Positions 25,426-32,484 of a stretch of DNA of 37,204 nucleotides are shown in pieces. The stretch's first letter is position 1. The number at the start of each line of letters is the position of its first letter. This stretch comes from a virus. The position numbers and the translations under genes were made by a program. The stretch lies in the IMG/VR virus record IMGVR_UViG_3300045789_000882, positions 1 to 37,204 of that record. The stretch is one strand, 5' to 3'. The notes under the pieces were generated by a model, which made no database searches, was not told the origin of the DNA, and saw only the letters and a program-made list of their open reading frames with translations.

Positions 25426-26789
25426 ACAAAGCTCTCCTCTTCTTTCGCAGCAGGTCGGAAACCTCCACCCTCTGGCATCCCTTCCAATAAGTTATATTCT
25501 CCACGCCAGCCCAAATAATCAGTCCCTGGTTCACCATCACGGATCTTGCCGCTAATTATTTCTACTTGCCCAGGCGTTAACGAATCCTCGTTATAATATT
25601 CATCGCGATACAGCAATTGAATCCAATCAGCATCTTGCTCAATCGATCCAGACTGACGCAAATCAGAAATCATAGGTCGTTTATTCGCCCTCTGCTCAAC
25701 ACCACGATTTAACTGAGCCAAACCGATCACAACACAACCCAATTCCTTCGCTAGCTTCTTCAATAACCGTGACACCTGTCCCAAACGCAACGTCTCGTTG
25801 TCAGTACTCAGCGACGATTCAACCAAGCCAATATGATCAACCAAGATCACAGCAAGCCCATGCTTACGATGAAAGCGTTTGGCCCTAGCCACCAACTCAG
25901 AAATACCCAAACCTGCAGTATCATCAAAAAATATCTGCCCACCCGACTGACTTAAATTTGTGACTGCAGCACCAAACTTAGTCATCTGTTCTTCAAGCCC
26001 CATCACCTTGCCCGACTTCAACAATCCCAACTTAATCTTGCCCTCGGCTGCGATCATACGTTGCACCAACTGAGTCGTCGGCATTTCTAAACTAAACACC
26101 ATCGCATTTTTATTCTGCTTCAACGCAACATGCTTCATGATATTCATCGAGTAAGCCGTCTTTCCCATTGCAGGCCTACCCGCAATAATTCCTAAATCAC
26201 CAGGTTGCATACCACCCAATCGATAATCAACATGCTCGAAACCTGTTAACAAACCATGAATGCCAGGATTGTTAGCGCGCTCATCAAGCACCTCAAGGTA
26301 TTTCTTGAGCGCTGGTCGTAATTCAACAACCGACGTAGCACTCTCTCGCTTCTCAGCACCCAGCAAAATCTGCTGAATCTTACCCATACGATCATCGTGA
26401 TTAGCGCTATCTGTTCCCATCAGTACCTCAGCAATCTCCTGAGTTGTCCGAAGCCACATACGCTCGTATTCATACTGCGAAACAATCCTCGCATACGCCC
26501 CAGCATTGCGAGTTGACGGCGTACAATCAGCAACCTCGCCCAAATAACCCAGCCCTCCAATTTGCTCTAACTGCCCTATTCCCTCCAAGTACTGTGCCAC
26601 CGTCACCACATCAATTGGCTGACTAGCCTCAACCATCAGCGTCACCGCATCAAAAATAATTCCATTACGCGGATCAAAAAAAGACTTACCCGTTAAACCC
26701 ACCTCAGCAACATCAGAAAAAGCATCCCTATCCAGCAAGATCGCCCCAATCACACTCACTTCACACTCAGAATTAAATAAACTACGCAT
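25422..26789 (-). CDS. dnaB: Phage replicative DNA helicase DnaB
   Basis: ATG at 26789 gives 455 residues, a normal DnaB length, with AAGGGG at good spacing. An upstream in-frame ATG at 26795 lies too near that site. N-terminal domain: 'SECEVSVIGAILLD'. C-terminal RecA fold: Walker A 'GRPAMGKT' (204-211), 'FSLEM' (232-236), Walker B 'VILVDHI' (314-320), 'GLAQLNRGVEQR', and 'SGSIEQDADWI', all classic DnaB motifs. It provides the phage with its own helicase rather than recruiting the host's. The start overlaps the upstream replication protein gene by eight bases. Confidence 0.97.
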   Translation of the reverse strand: MRSLFNSECEVSVIGAILLDRDAFSDVAEVGLTGKSFFDPRNGIIFDAVTLMVEASQPIDVVTVAQYLEGIGQLEQIGGLGYLGEVADCTPSTRNAGAYARIVSQYEYERMWLRTTQEIAEVLMGTDSANHDDRMGKIQQILLGAEKRESATSVVELRPALKKYLEVLDERANNPGIHGLLTGFEHVDYRLGGMQPGDLGIIAGRPAMGKTAYSMNIMKHVALKQNKNAMVFSLEMPTTQLVQRMIAAEGKIKLGLLKSGKVMGLEEQMTKFGAAVTNLSQSGGQIFFDDTAGLGISELVARAKRFHRKHGLAVILVDHIGLVESSLSTDNETLRLGQVSRLLKKLAKELGCVVIGLAQLNRGVEQRANKRPMISDLRQSGSIEQDADWIQLLYRDEYYNEDSLTPGQVEIISGKIRDGEPGTDYLGWRGEYNLLEGMPEGGGFRPAAKEEESFV

Positions 26790-27759
26790 GACCATTCCCC
26801 TTGTTACGATACTTTCCGTCTAAACTTTTTAAGAAATTATCCCGCTTAACCACCCAGCCTAAATCGAAAAAAGCCGCCTCACTGCTCATCAAGAAATTGG
26901 ATTTAGATAAATCAGTGAAAAAGGCACGCCACCACCTCAACCCCTCTTCACGAGTCGAATACAAAGTTCTAGTGCCACTGCTGTGGGGAATGGTCGCAGC
27001 TTCACGCCACATGCTTCGCAAATGCGCAGATGCCTTTTGCTTGCTCCATAAATTTACGTTGGGTTGTGTTTTACCAGGAAGAACGTCTTTCCAAATCTGC
27101 AAAATTGCTTGATGCGGGCAAGCTTTCAAATCACCTACGCCCTGATCAACCGCTTTTGCTTCTAGAGCTTCAGAACAATCAGAATCAGGCGATTCAGAAC
27201 GCGACAACTCGCTAGAGTTTTCGGTATGTTCTTTTATTACTGATATATTGATATTCCGAGGTGTGGGGTTCATGTCTTTTTCTAACGTGGGGGTCATAGC
27301 CTCGCCAGCCCCCGCCAGCGCTGAATCTTGCGGTGTGTGCGCTGCCGTTACTCTCTCGGGCTGCTCCTCCATTACTGGGATTGATCTCCCAATCTGCGCA
27401 AGCGGCAATTTGAACACCATACTTTCAGCAATTGCCTTACCAGTAGATGGTAACTTTTGGACTAAACCAGCGCCCTCCAAGCGCTTTATCGATGCCCGTA
27501 ATTCATCACGCTTAGGGTAATGATCTGGCTTGGTGCTGCCTCTCTGCCGATGAACCTCTAGCAGCTCTTTAAACATTTGGTAACTAACCTTGCGACGAAT
27601 ACCAACCGTACCCGTAGCAAAATCCATATGCCGCCTTAAACCCATCAAATACAGCACTTGGTCGATATGCGGTAAATACAAAAGTGCATCTGCCTCATCT
27701 TCGTTAAATTGCCAAAAGCGCCCAGTATAAGTGCCTCTAATATTCACTATTTCACCCAT
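26782..27759 (-). CDS. O-like replication initiator / helicase loader
   Basis: ATG at 27759 is chosen because AGGGGGAC lies just upstream; a longer frame to 27813 lacks such a site. The 325-residue protein begins 'GEIVNIRGTYTGRFWQFNEDEADALLYLP' (residues 2-30), followed by a winged-helix-like region ('VSYQMFKELLEVHRQ', 'KRDELRASIKRLEGAGLVQKL', about 58-105). A long low-complexity linker rich in S/E/P/T (about 130-215) leads to a C-terminal region with 'HLRSMWREA' and 'GLRWWRAFFTDLSKSNFLM'. This is the usual plan of phage replication proteins next to DnaB. The origin may lie inside the linker-coding region, as in lambda O, but no iterons were recognised. Confidence 0.75.
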   Translation of the reverse strand: MGEIVNIRGTYTGRFWQFNEDEADALLYLPHIDQVLYLMGLRRHMDFATGTVGIRRKVSYQMFKELLEVHRQRGSTKPDHYPKRDELRASIKRLEGAGLVQKLPSTGKAIAESMVFKLPLAQIGRSIPVMEEQPERVTAAHTPQDSALAGAGEAMTPTLEKDMNPTPRNINISVIKEHTENSSELSRSESPDSDCSEALEAKAVDQGVGDLKACPHQAILQIWKDVLPGKTQPNVNLWSKQKASAHLRSMWREAATIPHSSGTRTLYSTREEGLRWWRAFFTDLSKSNFLMSSEAAFFDLGWVVKRDNFLKSLDGKYRNKGNGHA

Positions 27760-27899
27760 AAGTCCCCCTGTAGAGCATCCATTTACGGACTCCACACACA
27801 TAGAAAATGTCACAAAAAAATCGCGAAAATTGCGCCGAAATCATGATCAAAAATCCGCGCAAATTAACTCCATAATTTATCCAATCAACTACTCATCAC

Positions 27900-28373
27900 T
27901 CATTCCCTCATCTGAGCACACAGCGCCACCAAACGATTGGCTGCCGTACTCAACTTGAATTTAGCCGCTCTAATACGGCCCCACTCACCGTTATCGACCG
28001 TGCGATCTGCAATTGCCTCCTTAACCTCAGAAACCAAACCAGACACACTTTCAATGCTAATAATCACTTCACTCAGCACATCAATATTCTCAATGTCTTC
28101 AATACCCATAGGCAAAAACACGCCGCCAGCCATTTCGGCCACCGCCTGAGCAATACACCCACCGCCTGACCACTCGATAATTTTTTCAAACTGATCGAGG
28201 CTCATGGAATGCGTATCACGCTTGGTATTACAGGTGTAATTCGTGATCGTTTGGGGATGCGTCACCCCAATCACCGCACAAGCAGCAGTCATTCCGTGAG
28301 GCTGTCGCTTAATTTCTTCTCGCACAGCATCACGAAGCGATGTTCCTGGCGTAATTTTGTAAAATTCTGACAT
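27900..28373 (-). CDS. CII-like phage regulatory protein (CP76-type)
   Basis: ATG at 28373 with AAGGAG upstream gives 157 residues; the longer frame to 28409 is rejected. 'SLRDAVREEIKRQPHGMTAACAVIGVTHPQTITNYTCN' region (about 11-48) is a helix-turn-helix pattern, followed by 'MSLDQFEKIIEWSGGGCIAQAVAEMAGG', typical of the Phage_CP76 group, CII-like regulators of P2-like and other prophages. It is the second gene leftward from the immunity region, where lambda has cII. It probably acts in the lysis-lysogeny choice. A 140-base gap follows before the replication gene. Confidence 0.75.
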   Translation of the reverse strand: MSEFYKITPGTSLRDAVREEIKRQPHGMTAACAVIGVTHPQTITNYTCNTKRDTHSMSLDQFEKIIEWSGGGCIAQAVAEMAGGVFLPMGIEDIENIDVLSEVIISIESVSGLVSEVKEAIADRTVDNGEWGRIRAAKFKLSTAANRLVALCAQMRE

Positions 28374-28417
28374 CCGTTTACTCCTTAAAAATATTAAACG
28401 CTGAAACAATTGAAAGA

Positions 28418-28660
28418 TCAGGCAGACTGAGTAGATTCAGAACGAGGCCCATACACATCAGGACGTAAATCATGACGATCGATAGAAGAACCCATTGCCA
28501 TCAAAGCTTCTTCAAGTTTCAAAATATGCTCAGCAGGAATACGATTAGATTTAATCCAAAGACAAACTGCTTGCTGCGTGACACCCACAAGAGCTGCAAC
28601 TTTAAGTTGGCTACCTAGAGTTTTTACAGCCCTCCTTGAGAAGGATTCTTTACTTTCCAT
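28418..28660 (-). CDS. Cro/YdaS-like small DNA-binding protein
   Basis: ATG at 28660 with AAGGGGAA upstream gives 80 residues; a longer frame to 28696 has no such site. The protein shows the YdaS/Cro-like pattern: 'TLGSQLKVAALVGVTQQAVCLWIKSNRIPAEHILKLEEAL' region, the 'G-V-T-Q-Q-A-V' turn, 'IPAEH', and 'RHDLRPDVYG' at the end, typical of Rha/YdaS-type regulators. It is divergent from the repressor gene at 28808 and first of the leftward transcript, as Cro is. It likely competes for operators with the repressor. Confidence 0.82.
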   Translation of the reverse strand: MESKESFSRRAVKTLGSQLKVAALVGVTQQAVCLWIKSNRIPAEHILKLEEALMAMGSSIDRHDLRPDVYGPRSESTQSA

Positions 28661-28807
28661 ATCAATTCCCCTTGTTTTATTTACGCAACAATACAAGCTA
28701 GGATTGTTTTAGTCTAGTATTTTAAAAAAAATAACATAACCCAGCATTGTGTGAAGTAAGCAAAGGAAAGCTGTAATATTGTGAAAAACACCATATATGT
28801 GAAATAA
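28661..28807. promoter_or_regulatory. Divergent immunity promoter/operator region
   Basis: This 147-base AT-rich gap separates the Cro-like gene (minus) from the repressor gene (plus). It contains ACAAT (28688-28692) and ATTGT at 28703-28707, 28746-28750 and 28778-28782. The last two belong to TGTGAA repeats (28750, 28780, 28798). ATTGT/ACAAT half-sites also form the two palindromes at the rightward early promoter (30227-30263). No single strong sigma70 promoter was picked out by eye. The shared half-sites suggest that one regulator binds at both places. Confidence 0.6.
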
Positions 28808-29464
28808 ATGAATACATTTGGCGAGCGACTTCGTGCTGCACTTAAAAGCGCAGGCATGACACAAAAGCAGTTAGCAGAAGAGTTGAGCGTTACTCAACAA
28901 AGCATCCAAATAGCCTGCTCACCTAAAGCGAAAGGCAGCAAGCATGCATTCAAGATGGCAGAAATTCTCGGCATCAACCCAGGATGGCTAAGCCATGGCG
29001 TTGGCGAGCTTAAATTAAAGTCACCTAATGCAGCTCAAAGAGCAGAGTGGATTCTCGCGATGGAGGAAGATAAGACCACGAATGACGTATTGTTCTTCCA
29101 AATGGATGAGGTTGCTGAAATGGAGAACAGCACTAGTTCTATATTGATTGCCTGCCCAGCACCACACAGTAAAATGACTTACGCAACAAGAGTTAAAGAT
29201 AACACCATGACGTCTCAATACGGGCGTAGTTATCCAGAGGACTGTATTATTTTTGTTGATCCAGAGCGAGCCAAAGAAGCAAAGAATGGCGACAGAGTCA
29301 TCGCCCTAATAGATGGGGAAAATGGACAAAAAATACCCACGTTCAAACAATATGGTGACGCTGATGGACAACGCTACCTGCAATCAATCAATCCACAATA
29401 TCCAATCATAACAAAGCCTTTTGAAGTAATTGGTCTTGTTATCGGCATGTGGATACCAGAGTAA
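28808..29464 (+). CDS. CI-like prophage repressor with S24-type C-terminal domain
   Basis: The 218-residue repressor has an N-terminal helix-turn-helix ('MTQKQLAEELSVTQQSIQIA', residues 17-36) and a LexA/CI-like C-terminal domain (about 112-216). The usual nucleophile motif G-D-S-M is D131-N132-T133-M134, so the serine is a threonine (ACC at 29204-29206). The general base Lys180 in 'PTFKQY' is conserved. No Ala-Gly cleavage dipeptide is found in the linker (residues 70-115). The lysogen is probably kept by this protein, but RecA-driven self-cleavage looks unlikely. It is divergent from the Cro-like gene and is followed by a weak hairpin. Confidence 0.88.
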   Translation: MNTFGERLRAALKSAGMTQKQLAEELSVTQQSIQIACSPKAKGSKHAFKMAEILGINPGWLSHGVGELKLKSPNAAQRAEWILAMEEDKTTNDVLFFQMDEVAEMENSTSSILIACPAPHSKMTYATRVKDNTMTSQYGRSYPEDCIIFVDPERAKEAKNGDRVIALIDGENGQKIPTFKQYGDADGQRYLQSINPQYPIITKPFEVIGLVIGMWIPE

Positions 29465-29485
29465 CTAAGCAGCTTTATCTCGATA

Positions 29486-29499
29486 CTGAGGTTCCTCAG
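29486..29499. terminator. Short hairpin between convergent genes, weak terminator candidate
   Basis: CTGAGG (29486-29491) and CCTCAG (29494-29499) form a perfect six-base palindrome. It stands between the repressor gene (+) and the BRCT gene (-), where transcription converges. No uninterrupted T-run follows on either strand, so only weak or factor-assisted termination is proposed. Confidence 0.3.
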
Positions 29500-29522
29500 C
29501 ATTCATTACTCTTATTGTTTAA

Positions 29523-30170
29523 TCATACCTGAGCGGCTTTGGCTTTTAATGCAGACCGCATAGAATCGATCCAGTGCTTCTCAGACACTATCCGTAGCGG
29601 CTTTGCCTTCTCATCCCTATATTTCATCGCTTTAATGATTTTATTTCCATAACTTTGACACTTCCAATCTTGCGTCACCTTATGACCAATCACTAAATAA
29701 TCGAGCTTCATTGTAATATTTTTAGACTGCACTCCCCCGAAACGCTGCACCATATCAACACAGTCGCTGCGCGTGCCCATCGAAAACACCCCAGTAAAAC
29801 AAAAAGATTGATCTGCAAAGTCAATATCAGGCATAGGATCACACAAGGGTAAAGTCGTAGCCGCCTGAGCCTGAGCTTTATCTGCTGAAGGACAACCAGT
29901 ATACGTTGAAAGCAACCTCAACAATTGCAACGCCTCAGCACTATCCATTACGCCATCGGCCAAAATATGTTTTAACTTCCAATGAATATCACCAATTAAC
30001 GGGTCATCACTATCAAGCTCCGGTCTAGCGCCTAACCAATCAAGTAAGAATTCAGCCTCAGCCTGATTCACCTCGCCATCAGATAGCATCCCCAGACACA
30101 GCCCAAAAAATGAATCTGCGTCACGCCTCAGCAACCGACGACCGTGAAATTTCACCGTATCAATACCCAT
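29523..30170 (-). CDS. BRCT-domain protein with TerB-like N-terminus
   Basis: The 215-residue protein has a C-terminal BRCT domain (about 119-204): 'SFCFTGVF' at 122-129, the paired glycines G145-G146, 'DYLVIG' at 157-162 and Trp200. The order matches BRCT domains of NAD-dependent DNA ligases. The N-terminal half has 'FFGLCLGMLSDGEVNQAEAEFLLDWL' and 'ILADGVMDSAEALQLLRLL', two acidic D-G-x-x-x-x-x-E helices that recall TerB-like repeats. Such proteins occur in prophages and may bind DNA ends or phosphopeptides; the substrate is unknown. It lies on the opposite strand between the repressor and the early operon, as a likely single-gene accessory unit. Confidence 0.78.
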   Translation of the reverse strand: MGIDTVKFHGRRLLRRDADSFFGLCLGMLSDGEVNQAEAEFLLDWLGARPELDSDDPLIGDIHWKLKHILADGVMDSAEALQLLRLLSTYTGCPSADKAQAQAATTLPLCDPMPDIDFADQSFCFTGVFSMGTRSDCVDMVQRFGGVQSKNITMKLDYLVIGHKVTQDWKCQSYGNKIIKAMKYRDEKAKPLRIVSEKHWIDSMRSALKAKAAQV

Positions 30171-30226
30171 AAAACTTCCTTATTTAGATAAGCCCCAATA
30201 GTAACAAACCAATTTATTCACGAAAA

Positions 30227-30268
30227 ACAATTATTTATTGTTGACGAAACAATATTTAATTGTATTAT
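30227..30268 (+). promoter_or_regulatory. Rightward early promoter with twin operators
   Basis: TTGACG (30241-30246), a 16-base spacer and TATTAT (30263-30268) form a good sigma70-type promoter 36 bases before the first early gene. Two palindromes of the form ACAAT-N5-ATTGT overlap it: 30227-30241 and 30249-30263. Their centres are 22 bases apart, about two helical turns, so two repressor dimers could bind side by side on the same face and block both promoter elements. Confidence 0.78.
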
Positions 30269-30303
30269 TACCTAAACATAAACTTGTATTTTGGTGATGA
30301 AAC

Positions 30304-30654
30304 ATGACAAACACAACAACACCTAGCTCCTCGATTGAGCATTATTTATTACAAATTGCATCACTATCTGAAAAATACGACTTAGTCATTGAGCAAAACA
30401 ACGAGCTGCACGCCTGCAACCAGCAACTACTTAGACAGCACGAAGCTCACGAAACAGAGCTACTGATCATGAAAAAGACCATGCAAATTAATGGCTTTAA
30501 ACCTTTTGAATCAAAGAATTCAAACGAAGTAATAAACGTAGACCAAGTGAAGCCTCAAGCAACAAAACACTATTACAAATCCCTTGATGGCAATACGCCG
30601 TTTAGAAAACTAAGTAATGAGATCGCAGAATCACTCCAAGCACAAAGAACATAG
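30304..30654 (+). CDS. Hypothetical early protein with coiled coil
   Basis: The 116-residue first gene of the rightward early operon is unrecognised. An N-terminal helical segment ('SIEHYLLQIASLSEKYDLVIEQNNELHA', about 10-37) has heptad-like leucine spacing and likely forms a coiled coil. A second conserved-looking portion follows ('TKHYYKSLDGNTPFRKLSNEIAESL', about 85-110). It stands directly behind the repressed early promoter, where lambdoid phages place N- or host-takeover-type genes. A strong terminator follows the stop. Its product may be made early after induction; nothing in the sequence shows function. Confidence 0.6.
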   Translation: MTNTTTPSSSIEHYLLQIASLSEKYDLVIEQNNELHACNQQLLRQHEAHETELLIMKKTMQINGFKPFESKNSNEVINVDQVKPQATKHYYKSLDGNTPFRKLSNEIAESLQAQRT

Positions 30655-30664
30655 CACCCGCTAC

Positions 30665-30690
30665 AAGCCAAGGATGGCTTTTTATTATTT
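30665..30690 (+). terminator. Intrinsic terminator early in the rightward operon
   Basis: AAGCCA (30665-30670) and TGGCTT (30675-30680) form a six-base stem with loop AGGA, followed by TTTATTATTT. It lies 11 bases past the stop of the first early gene. Downstream early genes would then need read-through, antitermination or another promoter. Confidence 0.7.
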
Positions 30691-30702
30691 GAGGAATTGG
30701 AA

Positions 30703-30891
30703 ATGAACAACCCATTTAAAGCAGGCATTTATAACAACAAGCAGACCTACCACACCAGTGGCACAGAACGCTTGCAGCAAGTTAAGAGTTTTAACCTGGA
30801 ACAATGCGAAGCAGGCATTCAGGTTCTAGGCGTACAAAAGTCGGTAGAGAAAGCACTGAACTCACGAATAAAGAAACTGAAGGGAAAATAA
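30703..30891 (+). CDS. Hypothetical small basic early protein
   Basis: ATG at 30703 is chosen because GAGGA (30691-30695) is seven bases upstream; an in-frame TTG at 30697 overlaps that site. The 62-residue product has a polar N-terminus and a basic helical C-terminus ('SVEKALNSRIKKLKGK'), so it may contact nucleic acid. No family is recognised. It is the second gene of the early operon, just after the terminator, and is followed two bases later by the next gene. Confidence 0.6.
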   Translation: MNNPFKAGIYNNKQTYHTSGTERLQQVKSFNLEQCEAGIQVLGVQKSVEKALNSRIKKLKGK

Positions 30892-30893
30892 TC

Positions 30894-31091
30894 ATGCAAT
30901 ACCAACAAGCAGCTACACAACAAACACCTGAAGTATTCAAACTGCAGAAACTTCAACCCGATGAAATCACTGACAACAGCAGTCGAATTTACTGTGACGG
31001 CCATTTTTTCCCGACGTCGATCTCTGGAGTACCTGCAAAAGACTATGGCCAACCGATCTACAGACTGACTGAAGTTGAGACAACACCATGA
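30894..31091 (+). CDS. Hypothetical small early protein
   Basis: ATG at 30894 with AGGGAAA upstream gives 65 residues; the longer frame from 30804 would lie inside the preceding gene and is rejected. The product has a glutamine-rich start followed by a compact region ('RIYCDGHFFPTSISGVPAKDYGQPIYRLTEVE'-type pattern, about 30-62) with aromatic and glycine turns that suggest a small beta fold. No family is recognised. Its stop overlaps the next start (ATGA). Confidence 0.6.
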   Translation: MQYQQAATQQTPEVFKLQKLQPDEITDNSSRIYCDGHFFPTSISGVPAKDYGQPIYRLTEVETTP

Positions 31092-31360
31092 ACAAAATAA
31101 CCATTCCAATGGAAGACCAAACCCTAGCCCAAAAGGTTGGTTCAGCTGCCTTCATCGCCAGCATGGGCGCTGAAAACACTGGCATTAGAACTAAAGCTCA
31201 ATTAATGCATCCCTTGCGTGAATTTTCGGATGAGGATTCACAACGGGAGAGCGGGAATCTTTTGGGTAGCGTCCTGATTGGCTTGCTACAAGCCATGCCT
31301 CCTCAGCAGATTGACACGATTTTGAAAGATCAAGCCGAACGCCTGTCTTTTGATGAGTGA
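31088..31360 (+). CDS. Hypothetical early protein, 90 residues
   Basis: The start overlaps the upstream stop by ATGA, so this gene is translated with its neighbours. The product has an alanine/glycine-rich middle ('KVGSAAFIASMGAENTGI') and a helical end ('LLGSVLIGLLQAMPPQQIDTILKDQAERL'). No family is recognised. Its last 170 bases overlap, tail to tail, a minus-strand frame at 31191-31493 that also looks coding. One of the two may be false, or both may be used. Confidence 0.62.
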   Translation: MNKITIPMEDQTLAQKVGSAAFIASMGAENTGIRTKAQLMHPLREFSDEDSQRESGNLLGSVLIGLLQAMPPQQIDTILKDQAERLSFDE

Positions 31361-31493
31361 TTTCACACACGACATGGTAGTAACCGCATGCCAGCTGAAG
31401 AACATCACCCACACCAACACTTTCAGTGGTTTGGCATTTTTTCCAGTTGGCATCGTCAACATCAGACAGGTAGTAAAGTCGGTATTTATGCAT
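31191..31493 (-). CDS. Antisense gene candidate in the early operon
   Basis: On the minus strand AAGGA lies six bases before ATG at 31493 and a 100-residue frame follows. Its first 75 residues look like a folded protein: 'HKYRLYYLSDVDDANWKKCQ', then 'VGVGDVLQLACGYYHVVCEI', then 'TGVRLDLSKSCQSAEEAWLVA'. The composition is more natural than that of the overlapping + strand frame at 31350-31580, which is rich in F/H/I/V like an antisense shadow. The C-terminal 30 residues overlap the + gene at 31088-31360. If real it converges on the operon and its mRNA is antisense to the early transcript. Confidence 0.45.
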   Translation of the reverse strand: MHKYRLYYLSDVDDANWKKCQTTESVGVGDVLQLACGYYHVVCEITHQKTGVRLDLSKSCQSAEEAWLVASQSGRYPKDSRSPVVNPHPKIHARDALIEL

Positions 31494-31572
31494 TTTCATT
31501 CCTTGGAAATAGCTAAAGCTGAAACATTATCAACCATAAGAGCCAAATTCAACCTTCAGCAAAGGCAGCGGT

Positions 31573-32484
31573 ATGAATAAGATTCTCATAGCAAAAGTTT
31601 GCGGTAGCACCTTTGCCACAATCTCAATCTATTGCAGCGCCCTGCTTTGGTGGTCTTTTGCTGAATCGACCATCGATAAAATCATTGCTGCAGCAATTGG
31701 GGCAGGTTTCGTCGCCTGCCAGTATTTGTTTCATGCAAACCGCAACTACATAGCGACGACCGTATTATTCATCATAAGCGCAGCCGCCACGATTGGCTGG
31801 ATTGAATCACGATATGACGCAATCAAAACTACTGAACTGACCAGCGATTCCAGCTACAGCGAAAAAACCAAAACGCTGACCGAACTCAATAATACCCTGG
31901 CACTGCAAAACCTCAGCGCCAAGAACGACCTAGCCAACACCACCATCAACTTTACAGGTCGAGCTAACCGAACACTGGCCAAAGCCAATCAAACTCAAGA
32001 CGCAATAAAGCAGCTTGAATCTGAAATTGAACACCTTCAAAACGCCAACCCAAGCAACCAGAAATCAGGCTCAGCAATCGCTAATCAATTAGCCGAATGG
32101 CGCTGGTTACTGTGGGTATTACTAGCAGCAATGATCGACATTATTCCGATGATTTGTTTCAAAATTGCAACGACCGAAACGCTTATTGAAACGTTACAGC
32201 CACCGTTGCAAAAATCGCTACAGCCCAGTTCGCAACTGGGTGCAACGGCCGAAACGCAAACCGAAACAACCGACCCACTCCTGCAGATATTGAAGCAAGA
32301 AATCACCAATAACGAATGGGGTGAAACGATCCCAATGAAACGAATCATGGCCAAACACAACGCACGTCACGAACGCCTAAAGCCGATATTTGAGCAGCTA
32401 ATTGAAAGCAAAATAATTGAGCGTCAAGGCAACCGATACATCAACACACAAACACAAACCAAGGTTCAGGAGCAGACAGCATGA
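31573..32484 (+). CDS. Membrane protein with coiled coil and winged-helix-like C-terminus
   Basis: The 303-residue protein has hydrophobic helices at about 8-29, 33-54, 60-77 and 177-198. Residues 80-160 between helices three and four are strongly helical and charged, probably a coiled coil. After helix four a Q/T/S-rich linker (200-234) leads to a domain at 235-290 ('LLQILKQEI', 'IPMKRIMAKHNARHERLKPIFEQLIESKIIERQGNRYI' pattern) resembling a winged helix-turn-helix. With three helices before the coil and one after, coil and C-terminus lie on opposite sides. AAAGG precedes the ATG. Possible roles are membrane-linked regulation or superinfection exclusion; neither is shown. Confidence 0.7.
   Translation: MNKILIAKVCGSTFATISIYCSALLWWSFAESTIDKIIAAAIGAGFVACQYLFHANRNYIATTVLFIISAAATIGWIESRYDAIKTTELTSDSSYSEKTKTLTELNNTLALQNLSAKNDLANTTINFTGRANRTLAKANQTQDAIKQLESEIEHLQNANPSNQKSGSAIANQLAEWRWLLWVLLAAMIDIIPMICFKIATTETLIETLQPPLQKSLQPSSQLGATAETQTETTDPLLQILKQEITNNEWGETIPMKRIMAKHNARHERLKPIFEQLIESKIIERQGNRYINTQTQTKVQEQTA

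Noticed and set aside
31350-31580. Plus-strand frame of 76 codons between two early genes
   Set aside because: It has junction overlaps with its neighbours but its composition looks like the antisense shadow of the better minus-strand frame at 31191-31493, and the gene at 31573 has its own ribosome binding site.
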